Assembly (NCBI GenBank): GCA_945952425.1 | Contig: CAMFIX010000171.1 | Coordinates: forward strand, 1-6,612 | Direction of reading: 5' to 3' | Length of the DNA stretch: 6,612 bases | Source of the DNA: an uncultured Pseudorhodobacter sp. | GTDB lineage: Bacteria > Pseudomonadota > Alphaproteobacteria > Rhodobacterales > Rhodobacteraceae | Shown here: one piece after another, positions 1-5,963 of the stretch | Layout of the letters: every line of letters starts with the position of its first letter | Numbering within the stretch: the first letter of the stretch is position 1 | Notes under the pieces: generated by a model | Database searches by the model: none | The model's input: only the letters and a program-made list of their open reading frames with translations | What the model was told of the DNA's origin: nothing | Program-made: the position numbers and the translations under genes

Positions 1-2
1 CC

Positions 3-1052
3 TTTGAAAACGCCATGGCTTTGGACATTGCCATGGGCGGGTCCACCAACACCGTGCTGCATATCCTCGCCGCCGCGCATGAAGGCGGCGTCGATTTCGG
101 GATGGAGGACATCGACCGCCTGTCGCGCAAGGTGCCCTGCCTTTGCAAGGTCGCGCCCGCCAAGCAGGATGTGCATATGGAAGACGTCCACCGCGCCGGC
201 GGGATCATGGCGATCCTCGGCCAGCTGGACAATGCGGGCCTTCTGAACCGCGAGGTGCCGACCGTCCATTCCCGCTCTATCGGCGCGGGGATCGACCAAT
301 GGGACGTCAGCCGCACCAACCAGGATTCGGTGCGCGAGTTCTTCATGGCGGCGCCGGGCGGCGTGCGTTCGGCCACGGCCTTCACCGCCTCGGGGCGGTT
401 CGCGGCGCTGGACCTGGACCGCGAAAAGGGCGTGATCCGCTCTGCCAGCCATCCGTTCAGCAAGGACGGCGGGTTGGCGGTCTTGTCGGGCAACGTGGCT
501 TTGGACGGCTGCATCGTGAAGACGGCGGGGGTGGACGAGTCGATCCTGGTCTTCTCGGGCCCGGCCAAGGTCTTCGAATCCCAGAACGCGGCGGTCGAGG
601 CGATCTTGTCCAACAAGATCGTGGCGGGCGATGTGGTGGTGATCCGCTACGAAGGGCCGAAGGGCGGGCCGGGCATGCAGGAGATGCTGTATCCGACCTC
701 TTACCTGAAGTCGAAGGGGCTGGGGAAAGCCTGCGCTCTGCTGACCGACGGGCGGTTCTCGGGCGGGACGTCGGGTCTGTCGATCGGGCATGTCAGCCCC
801 GAGGCCGCGGCGGGCGGGACCATCGGCCTGGTGCGGGACGGCGATTTCATCGACATCGACATCCCGGCGCGCAAGATCAGCCTGCGGGTGTCCGAGGGCG
901 AGCTGGCGACGCGCCGGGCGGCGCAGGATGCGGCGGGTTGGAAGCCGGTGAAGCCGCGGGCGCGCAAGGTCAGCCAGGCGCTGAAAGCCTATGCGATGTT
1001 CGCATCATCGGCAGATCGCGGCGCGGTGCGGGTGCTGCCGGACGAGGTTTGA
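3..1052 (+). CDS. ilvD: Dihydroxy-acid dehydratase, C-terminal part (5' end cut by window edge)
   Basis: This enzyme dehydrates 2,3-dihydroxy-isovalerate and 2,3-dihydroxy-3-methylvalerate to the 2-keto acids that precede valine, leucine and isoleucine. It is cytosolic and carries an iron-sulfur cluster. The frame is open from base 3 and begins inside the protein with FENAMALDIAMGGSTNT, a hallmark of the IlvD/Edd family; the Met at 15 is internal and not a start. About 349 residues are visible, against roughly 610 for the long E. coli-type form. The stretch PCLCKVAP (codons 135-158) probably carries a cluster-ligand Cys. HMEDVHRAGG follows, and TDGRFSGGTSG (codons 744-776) is the substrate/catalytic-serine loop. 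The C-terminus with AYAMFASSADRGAVR fits the long form, not the edd phosphogluconate dehydratase. The gene converges on the urease operon and shows no functional link to it. The visible part has no frameshift. Confidence 0.96.
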   Translation, partial: FENAMALDIAMGGSTNTVLHILAAAHEGGVDFGMEDIDRLSRKVPCLCKVAPAKQDVHMEDVHRAGGIMAILGQLDNAGLLNREVPTVHSRSIGAGIDQWDVSRTNQDSVREFFMAAPGGVRSATAFTASGRFAALDLDREKGVIRSASHPFSKDGGLAVLSGNVALDGCIVKTAGVDESILVFSGPAKVFESQNAAVEAILSNKIVAGDVVVIRYEGPKGGPGMQEMLYPTSYLKSKGLGKACALLTDGRFSGGTSGLSIGHVSPEAAAGGTIGLVRDGDFIDIDIPARKISLRVSEGELATRRAAQDAAGWKPVKPRARKVSQALKAYAMFASSADRGAVRVLPDEV

Positions 1053-1070
1053 GGGAAAGCGGGGGTTCAT

Positions 1071-1107
1071 GCCACTTGTTTCTCGAACCAGTGGCGAAAC
1101 AAATGGC
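1071..1107. repeat. Imperfect inverted repeat (12-nt arms) after ilvD
   Basis: The arms GCCACTTGTTTC (1071-1082) and GAAACAAATGGC (1096-1107) are complementary except at one position, around a 13-nt spacer. In + strand RNA the odd pair is C/A. In - strand RNA it becomes a G-U wobble, so the stem is continuous in a transcript reading through from ureG. A shorter competing stem, GCCACT (1071-1076) with AGTGGC (1090-1095), lies inside it. No T-run follows on either strand, so this is not a classical intrinsic terminator. It starts 18 nt after the ilvD stop. A role in 3'-end protection or termination is inference. Confidence 0.55.
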
Positions 1108-1125
1108 ACACCCCCGCACCCCCGC

Positions 1126-1156
1126 CTCAGGGGTTTTCACTACCCCTGAGAACCCC
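1126..1156. terminator. Probable terminator-like hairpin between convergent ilvD and ureG
   Basis: CTCAGGGG (1126-1133) and CCCCTGAG (1143-1150) form a perfect 8-bp stem with a 9-nt loop, TTTTCACTA. An overlapping alternative pairs GGGGTTTTC (1130-1138) with GAGAACCCC (1148-1156), using one G-U pair in + strand RNA, so the two stems exclude each other. The position between two converging genes suits a bidirectional terminator. Neither side has a clear T-tract, which lowers confidence that it acts as a Rho-independent terminator. Confidence 0.45.
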
Positions 1157-1181
1157 GTGGGATATTTCTGAAAAGATGAAA

Positions 1182-1805
1182 TCAGGCGGCTTTGGGCGAA
1201 AGCTCCAGGCCGCCTTCGCGTTCCAGGAAAGCCACCACGGCCTCGATGCCCACCCCATGGCGCACGCGGGCCATGACATAGGGCTTTTGGCCGCGGGCGC
1301 GCTTGGTGTCCTCTTCCAGCAACACCGGATCGACGCCGACATGCGGGGCGAGGTCGGTCTTGTTCACCACCAGGAGGTCGGATTTCGTCACCCCCGGCCC
1401 CTTCTTGCGCGGAATGTCCTGACCGGCGGCGGTGTCGATGACATAGATGCTTAGGTCGGCCAGCTCGGGAGAGAAAGTGGCCGACAAATTGTCCCCGCCG
1501 CTTTCGATCAGGATCAGGTCGAGGTCGGGAAAGTTCCGGCGCAGGTCGGCCACGGCGGCAAGGTTGATCGAGGCATCCTCGCGGATCGCCGTATGCGGGC
1601 AGCCGCCGGTCTCCACCCCCCGGATGCGCTCCACCGGCAGAACCTGGGCGCGCATCAGGTATTCGGCATCCTCGCGCGTGTAGATGTCATTCGTGATGAC
1701 GGCCATCGAGCAGCGATGCGCCAGGGCCCGGCACAGCGCCTCGGTCAGCGAGGTCTTTCCGGCGCCGACCGGGCCGCCGATGCCCACCTTTAAGGGTCCA
1801 TTCAT
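1182..1805 (-). CDS. ureG: Urease accessory GTPase UreG
   Basis: UreG is a SIMIBI-class GTPase. With UreF and UreD it couples GTP hydrolysis to nickel insertion into the urease active site. The 207-residue protein has the usual family length. It shows the P-loop GGPVGAGKT (residues 10-18), the nickel-binding Cys-Pro-His motif within GVETGGCPHTAIRED (CPH at 69-71), the ESGGDNL switch segment (101-107) and the base-specificity motif NKTD (148-151). The ATG overlaps the ureF stop as ATGA, which indicates translational coupling; a possible AAGGA lies somewhat far upstream. It is the last gene of the operon and converges on ilvD, with 129 nt between the stop codons. The N-terminus lacks the His-rich extension seen in some UreG proteins, consistent with nickel handling falling to the UreE tail in the same operon. 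Confidence 0.98.
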   Translation of the reverse strand: MNGPLKVGIGGPVGAGKTSLTEALCRALAHRCSMAVITNDIYTREDAEYLMRAQVLPVERIRGVETGGCPHTAIREDASINLAAVADLRRNFPDLDLILIESGGDNLSATFSPELADLSIYVIDTAAGQDIPRKKGPGVTKSDLLVVNKTDLAPHVGVDPVLLEEDTKRARGQKPYVMARVRHGVGIEAVVAFLEREGGLELSPKAA

Positions 1806-2437
1806 GAGCGGAAGATCCTTGGTTGCAGGGTTTCATGCGCCATGGCGGCGAGGTCACTGGCGAAATGGGCCGAGGTCGGCGCGAAGGGGCCGCGCGCGAT
1901 CCGGGCGATCAGCGGGGCGAGGCGGGCCATGCGCCTTTGCCCCTCGGTCGCCGAAAGCGGCAGAAAGCGCACCGCGGCCGAGATCAGCTGGGCGGCCAGC
2001 GCCTGCAGGTAAAGCGCGGCGACCTCGGGCGTCGGCAGCGGCAGGGCGGCGGTCGCAGCACCCAAGGCGACAGGATAGGGCAGGTCCGGCACCGCAAGGC
2101 CAAGCGCCCGGGCGCAGGCGGCAAAGGCCGCGCCCTGGTCGCGAAGCTCTTCGGCGCGCTGGCGGCCGGGGGCATAGGCCAGGGCGAGATCGGCCAGCGC
2201 CCCAAGGTCGCCCCCCGCCCGCGCCTCGGCCATCAGCCACAGGTCGATCCGGGCCGAGCCGTAAAGGATCACGCCCTCCACCCAATCCTGCAGGCTTCCG
2301 GCATCATGGACCTGGCCTGCGACCATCGCGACCTCCAGCCCCTGGGAATAGGCGTAACTCCCGACCGGAAAGGCCGGAGAGAGCAGCTGGGCCAGCAGCA
2401 GCCTTGCCTCGGCAGCCTGGTCCGGTTCCGGCGTCAT
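1802..2437 (-). CDS. ureF: Urease accessory protein UreF
   Basis: UreF bridges UreD and UreG in the urease maturation complex and gates GTPase-dependent metal insertion. The chosen start is the ATG at 2437, giving 211 residues (MTPEPDQAAE...). The open frame continues further upstream, but only as a shadow within ureE. This ATG overlaps the ureE TGA (ATGA) and places the conserved LLSPAFPVGSYAYSQGLE segment at about residues 18-35, where the family has it. The rest is Ala/Leu-rich and helical, as expected for UreF, and the conserved tail region is present (HFASDLAAMAHETLQPRIF in the last 21 residues). No Shine-Dalgarno is evident before the ATG, so translation probably depends on coupling to ureE. 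The stop overlaps the ureG start by the same ATGA arrangement. Confidence 0.96.
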   Translation of the reverse strand: MTPEPDQAAEARLLLAQLLSPAFPVGSYAYSQGLEVAMVAGQVHDAGSLQDWVEGVILYGSARIDLWLMAEARAGGDLGALADLALAYAPGRQRAEELRDQGAAFAACARALGLAVPDLPYPVALGAATAALPLPTPEVAALYLQALAAQLISAAVRFLPLSATEGQRRMARLAPLIARIARGPFAPTSAHFASDLAAMAHETLQPRIFRS

Positions 2438-2967
2438 TTGACCGCGAAGGGGAAAAGCGGCGCGCCCTGGCCTGCCGCCTGGAAGCCAAGGCCGTGGCTG
2501 TGATCCTCGGGCCCATGCGCATGACCCATCGTCCGGCCATGGCCATAGGCGCCGCCCTCGGGGGCGAAGGGCTCCAGCGCGCGGGAGAGCGTCGCGCCGA
2601 GGCCCTGCAGCATCGCCTCGATCACATGGTCCTGGCGGATCAACAGGCGGTCGGCCTCGACTTGGCACGGCGTATGCCGGTTGCCGATATGCCAGGCGAG
2701 CCGCGCGAGCGCGCCCGTCACCACCACCACCGGCTCTTCGGCGGCGATCACCTCGATCAGGCGGCCGTCGTCCAGCTGAAAGCAATCGCCGTGGTTCAAC
2801 GAGACCGTCTCGGCCAGGTTCACCAGGAAGCCTTGGCCATGCACCGTCTCCAGCCGCTTGCGGCGCAGGAAGCGGTCGTCATAGGTCAGCGTCACCAGGT
2901 CATGGGCGATGCGACCGGCAAGATCGGGCTGGCGGATCACGCTGCGGGCGGTGGTCAGGAGCGACAT
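2434..2967 (-). CDS. ureE: Urease nickel metallochaperone UreE
   Basis: UreE is a dimeric nickel chaperone that supplies Ni(II) to the UreD-UreF-UreG-apourease complex. The protein is 177 residues. An N-terminal beta-rich domain with LTYDDRFLRRKR (residues about 27-38) is followed by the metal-binding domain with WHIGNRHTPCQ (92-102; His98 corresponds to the conserved interface metal ligand) and LLIRQDHVIEAMLQGLG (108-124). The C-terminal tail is His-rich (His143, 149, 151, 156, 158, interspersed with Gly), a nickel-storing extension that varies among UreE proteins. The ATG is 7 nt after the ureC stop, with a TGAGG overlapping that stop as ribosome-binding site. The TGA overlaps the ureF ATG. 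Confidence 0.96.
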   Translation of the reverse strand: MSLLTTARSVIRQPDLAGRIAHDLVTLTYDDRFLRRKRLETVHGQGFLVNLAETVSLNHGDCFQLDDGRLIEVIAAEEPVVVVTGALARLAWHIGNRHTPCQVEADRLLIRQDHVIEAMLQGLGATLSRALEPFAPEGGAYGHGRTMGHAHGPEDHSHGLGFQAAGQGAPLFPFAVK

Positions 2968-2974
2968 CGGGGCC

Positions 2975-4684
2975 TCAGAACAGGAAATAGCGCTGCGCCA
3001 AGGGCAGCTCCTTGGCGGGCTGGCAGGTCAGAAGCTCGCCATCGGCGCGGACTTCATAGGTCTCGGGGTCGACCTCGATCAGCGGCCGGGCGTTGTTGTG
3101 GATCATCGAGCCCTTGCCGATCCGCCGCGTGCCCTCCACCGGCAGGGTGGATTTCGCAAGCCCCAGGCTCGCGCCAAGCCCGTCGGCCTGCGCCGCCTGG
3201 CTGACGAAAAGCACCGCATTCCGCTCGACCGCCCGGGCCATGGCGCCGAACATCGGGCGCGAGTAGGTCGGCTGCGGGGTGGGGATCGAGGCGTTGGTGT
3301 CGCCCATCTGCGCGCAGGCGATCATGCCGCCGATCAGCACCATCTCGGGCTTGGCGCCGAAGAAGGCCGGGAACCACAGCACCAGGTCGGCGCGTTTGCC
3401 GACCTCGATGCTGCCGATATGCCGGCTCATGCCTTGGGCAATCGCCGGGTTGATCGTGTATTTCGCGATGTATCGCTTGGCGCGGACATTGTCGTTGTCG
3501 CCGGTTTCCTCGGCCAGACGCCCGCGCTGGACCTTCATCTTGTGGGCGGTCTGCCAGGTGCGGGTGATGACTTCGCCCACGCGCCCCATGGCCTGACTGT
3601 CGGAGGACATGATGGAAAACGCGCCCATGTCGTGCAGGATATCCTCGGCCGCAATCGTCTCGCGCCGGATGCGGCTTTCGGCGAAGGCCACGTCCTCGGG
3701 GATCGACTGGTCCAGGTGGTGGCAGACCATCAGCATGTCGAGGTGCTCCTCGATCGTGTTGACGGTATAGGGCATGGTCGGGTTGGTCGAACTGGGGATG
3801 ACGTTCTCCGAGCTCACCACCTTCATGATATCCGGCGCATGGCCGCCGCCCGCGCCTTCGGTGTGGAAGGCATGGATCGTGCGGCCCTTGATCGCGGCGA
3901 GGGTGTTTTCCACGAAGCCCGACTCGTTCAGCGTGTCGGTGTGGATCATCACCTGAACGTCCATGTCGTCGGCCACCGAAAGGCAGCAGTCGATGGCGGC
4001 GGGGGTCGTACCCCAATCCTCGTGCAGCTTCATGGCGCAGGCCCCCGCGCGCACCATCTCGACCAAAGCCTCGGGGCGCGAGGCATTGCCCTTGGCCGAG
4101 AGCCCGAAGTTCATCGGCAATCCGTCCAGCGCCTGCAGCATCCGGCCCAGATGCCAGGGTCCGGGCGTGCAGGTGGTGGCCAAAGTCCCATGCGCGGGCC
4201 CGGTGCCGCCGCCCAGCATCGTCGTGATGCCGGAGTGCAGGGCATCCTCCACCTGCCCCGGCGCGATGAAGTGGATATGGGCGTCAAAGCCGCCCGGCGT
4301 CAGGATTTTCCCCTCGCCCGCGATGATCTCGGTCGAGGGCCCGATGACCAGCGTGACGCCGCCTTGCGTATCCGGGTTCCCCGCCTTGCCGATCCCCGCG
4401 ATGCGCCCGTCGCGCAGGCCGACATCGGCCTTGTAGATGCCGGAATGGTCCAGGATCAGCGCATTGGTGATGACCGTATCCATCGCTCCACCGGCCCGGG
4501 AGACCTGGGACTGCCCCATCCCGTCGCGGATCACCTTGCCGCCGCCGAACTTGACCTCTTCGCCGTAAGTGGTCAGGTCGCGCTCGACCTCGATGATGAT
4601 CTCGGTATCGCCGAGCCGCACCCGGTCGCCGGTCGTCGGCCCATACATGGCCGCATAATCGGGGCGGGAGATTTTATAAGCCAT
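2975..4684 (-). CDS. ureC: Urease alpha subunit UreC (catalytic)
   Basis: UreC is the large catalytic subunit, which binds the dinuclear nickel centre and hydrolyses urea to ammonia and carbamate in the cytoplasm. The 569 residues match the family length. All key residues are visible: nickel-ligand His136 and His138 (AHIHF), Lys219 that becomes carbamylated (MKLHEDWG), His248 (MIHTD), His274 (HAFHTEGAGGG), the mobile-flap Cys321-His322 (VCHHLD), and nickel-ligand Asp362 (SSDSQAMGR). These correspond to the Klebsiella numbering with a constant offset of +2. The C-terminus ends in the typical QRYFLF. The ATG directly follows the ureB stop (TGAATG), with GGGAG at 4697-4693 inside the ureB end as ribosome-binding site. 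There is no sign of frameshift or missing residues. Confidence 0.99.
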   Translation of the reverse strand: MAYKISRPDYAAMYGPTTGDRVRLGDTEIIIEVERDLTTYGEEVKFGGGKVIRDGMGQSQVSRAGGAMDTVITNALILDHSGIYKADVGLRDGRIAGIGKAGNPDTQGGVTLVIGPSTEIIAGEGKILTPGGFDAHIHFIAPGQVEDALHSGITTMLGGGTGPAHGTLATTCTPGPWHLGRMLQALDGLPMNFGLSAKGNASRPEALVEMVRAGACAMKLHEDWGTTPAAIDCCLSVADDMDVQVMIHTDTLNESGFVENTLAAIKGRTIHAFHTEGAGGGHAPDIMKVVSSENVIPSSTNPTMPYTVNTIEEHLDMLMVCHHLDQSIPEDVAFAESRIRRETIAAEDILHDMGAFSIMSSDSQAMGRVGEVITRTWQTAHKMKVQRGRLAEETGDNDNVRAKRYIAKYTINPAIAQGMSRHIGSIEVGKRADLVLWFPAFFGAKPEMVLIGGMIACAQMGDTNASIPTPQPTYSRPMFGAMARAVERNAVLFVSQAAQADGLGASLGLAKSTLPVEGTRRIGKGSMIHNNARPLIEVDPETYEVRADGELLTCQPAKELPLAQRYFLF

Positions 4685-4990
4685 TCAAAGCGCTCCCATC
4701 ACATGGCCGTTGAAGCCCCAGACCTGCCGCAGCCCGCCATAGGGCACCAGCCGCACCTCGCGGCTCTGCCCCGGCTCGAAGCGCACCGCCGTGCCCGCCG
4801 GGATGTCCAGCCGCATGCCCCGCGCGGCTTGGCGGTCAAAGCTCAGCCCCGGGTTGGTCTCGGCGAAATGGTAGTGCGAGCCCACCTGCACCGGCCGGTC
4901 GCCGGTATTGGCCACAGTCAGGGTCACGACGGGCAGGCCGGCGTTCAGCTCGATCTCTCCGGCCGCGGCCAGGATTTCACCCGGTTTCAT
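4685..4990 (-). CDS. ureB: Urease beta subunit UreB
   Basis: UreB is a small structural subunit that packs with UreA and UreC in the (ABC)3 urease. It is 101 residues, the normal size for a separate bacterial beta subunit, with no fusion to UreA. It starts MKPGEI and contains the characteristic VGSHYHFAETNPGLSFDR (residues 36-53) and ends near VWGFNGHVMGAL. The ATG lies 1 nt after the ureJ stop and the stop abuts the ureC ATG, so ureJ-ureB-ureC are likely co-translated. Only a weak G-rich stretch precedes the start. Confidence 0.98.
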   Translation of the reverse strand: MKPGEILAAAGEIELNAGLPVVTLTVANTGDRPVQVGSHYHFAETNPGLSFDRQAARGMRLDIPAGTAVRFEPGQSREVRLVPYGGLRQVWGFNGHVMGAL

Positions 4991-4991
4991 C

Positions 4992-5534
4992 TCAGGCCCC
5001 CAAGACCAGCGCCACGCCCGCCAGCGCGGTCAGCGCGCCCAGCGCCCGCGCCAGCTGCGGCCCCCGGCCCAGCATCAGCCCGGCCGCGTGCAACAGCCCC
5101 GAGGCCAGGACGAAGCCCGCCGCAAAGGGCAGAAAGTCGGCGGGCGACTCCGCGCCATGGGCCAGGCCATGCACCGCGCCGAACAGCGCGACCGCCCCCG
5201 CCGCCAGCCACAGCGGCGCACGCCAGGCCAGCGCCACCGCCACCCCCAGCACCATCAGCGAGCCGACGATCCCCTGCTCAACCCCCGGCAGCGCCGTGCC
5301 GAGCGCATGGCCCGCCGCCCCGCCCGCCGCCAGCGCCAGCACGAAACCGGCAGGCAAAAGCCAAAGCGCCCGCCCCCCCAGAACCGCGGCCCAAAGCCCG
5401 ATGGCCAGCATCGCCAGCAGGTGATCGGCGCCGCTCAGGGGATGGGCGATGCCATACAGGAAGCCCGCGCCATGGCCCGGATGCGCCAGGGCGGCGGAGG
5501 GCAAGAACAGAAGGGGAAGAAGGATGCGCTTCAT
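4992..5534 (-). CDS. ureJ: HupE/UreJ family predicted nickel permease
   Basis: This is an inner-membrane protein of the HupE/UreJ family, whose members are implicated in nickel uptake or diffusion for urease and NiFe hydrogenase. The 180-residue product starts MKRILLPLLFLPSAALA, a typical signal peptide with a likely cleavage after Ala17 that leaves a mature N-terminus of HPGHG. The family signature HPLSGADHLLAM spans residues 31-42. Further His at 122, 126 and 149 sit in or near hydrophobic segments. About six hydrophobic segments follow the signal, nearly all Ala/Leu/Gly/Val. Its place between ureA and ureB supports a role in nickel supply for urease, not hydrogenase; no hydrogenase gene is in view. 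The start is supported by GAGG at 5543-5540. Assignment to the family is firm; nickel as substrate rests on family knowledge and context. Confidence 0.93.
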   Translation of the reverse strand: MKRILLPLLFLPSAALAHPGHGAGFLYGIAHPLSGADHLLAMLAIGLWAAVLGGRALWLLPAGFVLALAAGGAAGHALGTALPGVEQGIVGSLMVLGVAVALAWRAPLWLAAGAVALFGAVHGLAHGAESPADFLPFAAGFVLASGLLHAAGLMLGRGPQLARALGALTALAGVALVLGA

Positions 5535-5539
5535 GGGAA

Positions 5540-5543
5540 CCTC
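5540..5543 (-). promoter_or_regulatory. Ribosome-binding site of ureJ
   Basis: GAGG, read on the - strand, lies 5 nt before the ureJ ATG. It matters because ureJ is the one gene here not coupled to its upstream neighbour (126-nt gap) and must recruit ribosomes itself. Confidence 0.6.
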
Positions 5544-5597
5544 GGGCTTTGGAAGGGGCGGCTGGCCCCCGGAAACGGCGACAGGCAGGACCGGCCC

Positions 5598-5650
5598 CCA
5601 GTCGGCGGGGCGACGGTGCAGAGGAAGGGCGCCCTGCCAGTCGGCGGGGC
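5598..5650. repeat. Two-copy 14-nt direct repeat in the ureA-ureJ spacer
   Basis: CCAGTCGGCGGGGC occurs exactly at 5598-5611 and again at 5637-5650, a period of 39 nt with 25 nt between copies. On the coding strand each copy reads GCCCCGCCGACTGG. The sequences between and after the copies share some shorter C/T-rich words, which may mean a decayed tandem duplication of about 40 nt. No function can be assigned. Confidence 0.75.
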
Positions 5651-5660
5651 TCCCGATAGT

Positions 5661-5963
5661 TCAGCGGATCGGGTGATGCACGGTGACAAGCTTGGTCCCA
5701 TCGGGAAAGGTCGCCTCGACCTGGACGGAGTGGATCATCTCGGGCACGCCCTCCATACATTGCCCCGCCGTGATGACATGCGCCCCCGCCTGCATCAGGA
5801 CCGCGACCCCACGCTCAGCCCCCCCCCCCTCCACCACGACATCGGTGACCACGGCAATCGCCTCGGGGTGGTTCAGCTTCACGCCGCGCGCCAGCCTGCC
5901 GCGCGCGACCATGGCCGCCACGCTGACCAGCAGCTTCTCGCGCTCTCGCGGGGTCAGGTTCAT
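5661..5963 (-). CDS. ureA: Urease gamma subunit UreA
   Basis: UreA is the smallest urease subunit and is needed to build the (ABC)3 trimer. It is 100 residues, the standard length. It starts MNLTPREREKLL and contains RGVKLNHPEAIAVVTD (residues 26-41), GVPEMIHSVQVEATFPDG (72-89) and the terminal TKLVTVHHPIR. The ATG overlaps the ureD stop by one base (TGATG) and follows a strong GGAGG. The segment where relatives usually read about EGARDGRS is here EGGGAERG, encoded by an uninterrupted run of 11 G (5829-5819 on the coding strand). The frame is intact on both sides, so the count is compatible with a working gene, but this is an obvious slippage site. Confidence 0.97.
   Translation of the reverse strand: MNLTPREREKLLVSVAAMVARGRLARGVKLNHPEAIAVVTDVVVEGGGAERGVAVLMQAGAHVITAGQCMEGVPEMIHSVQVEATFPDGTKLVTVHHPIR
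5819..5829. repeat. 11-base C/G homopolymer inside ureA
   Basis: Eleven consecutive C on the + strand (G on the ureA coding strand) encode the end of Glu, three Gly and the first base of Ala in EGGGA. It is the longest homopolymer in the window. Loss or gain of one base would shift the ureA frame. Confidence 0.9.

Larger units (their letters stand above)
5535..5660 (-). other. ureA-ureJ intergenic spacer
   Basis: This is the only sizeable gap inside the operon; all other junctions overlap or have 0-7 nt between them. Apart from the direct repeat and the ureJ ribosome-binding site, it is GC-rich and has a 10-nt palindrome, AGGGCGCCCT, at 5626-5635. It has no ATG or GTG start on the coding strand, so a small hidden gene is unlikely. 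No convincing terminator or promoter was seen. Confidence 0.7.

Noticed and set aside
143..1171. A 342-codon + strand frame overlapping ilvD
   Set aside because: It is the +1-shifted shadow of ilvD. Gly/Arg-rich and without motifs, while the ilvD frame carries conserved family sequences throughout.
1802..2785. A longer ureF starting at 2785 (327 residues)
   Set aside because: The extra 116 residues are an Arg/Gly/Pro-rich shadow inside ureE. The ATG at 2437 overlaps the ureE stop as ATGA and gives the normal UreF length.
1684..3204. A 506-codon open frame on the + strand opposite ureF and ureE
   Set aside because: Low-complexity Arg/Pro/Ala-rich translation that is antisense to ureF, ureE and the end of ureC. 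No domain or plausible ribosome-binding context.
5626..5635. The palindrome AGGGCGCCCT as a regulator-binding site
   Set aside because: A 10-nt GC palindrome is expected by chance at this base composition, and nothing else supports an operator.
2909..5659. A 916-codon open frame on the + strand opposite ureC, ureB and ureJ
   Set aside because: It runs antisense to well-recognised urease genes and is rich in Arg, Pro, His and Ala with no recognisable domain. It is explained by strong GC codon bias leaving few stop codons on the complement.
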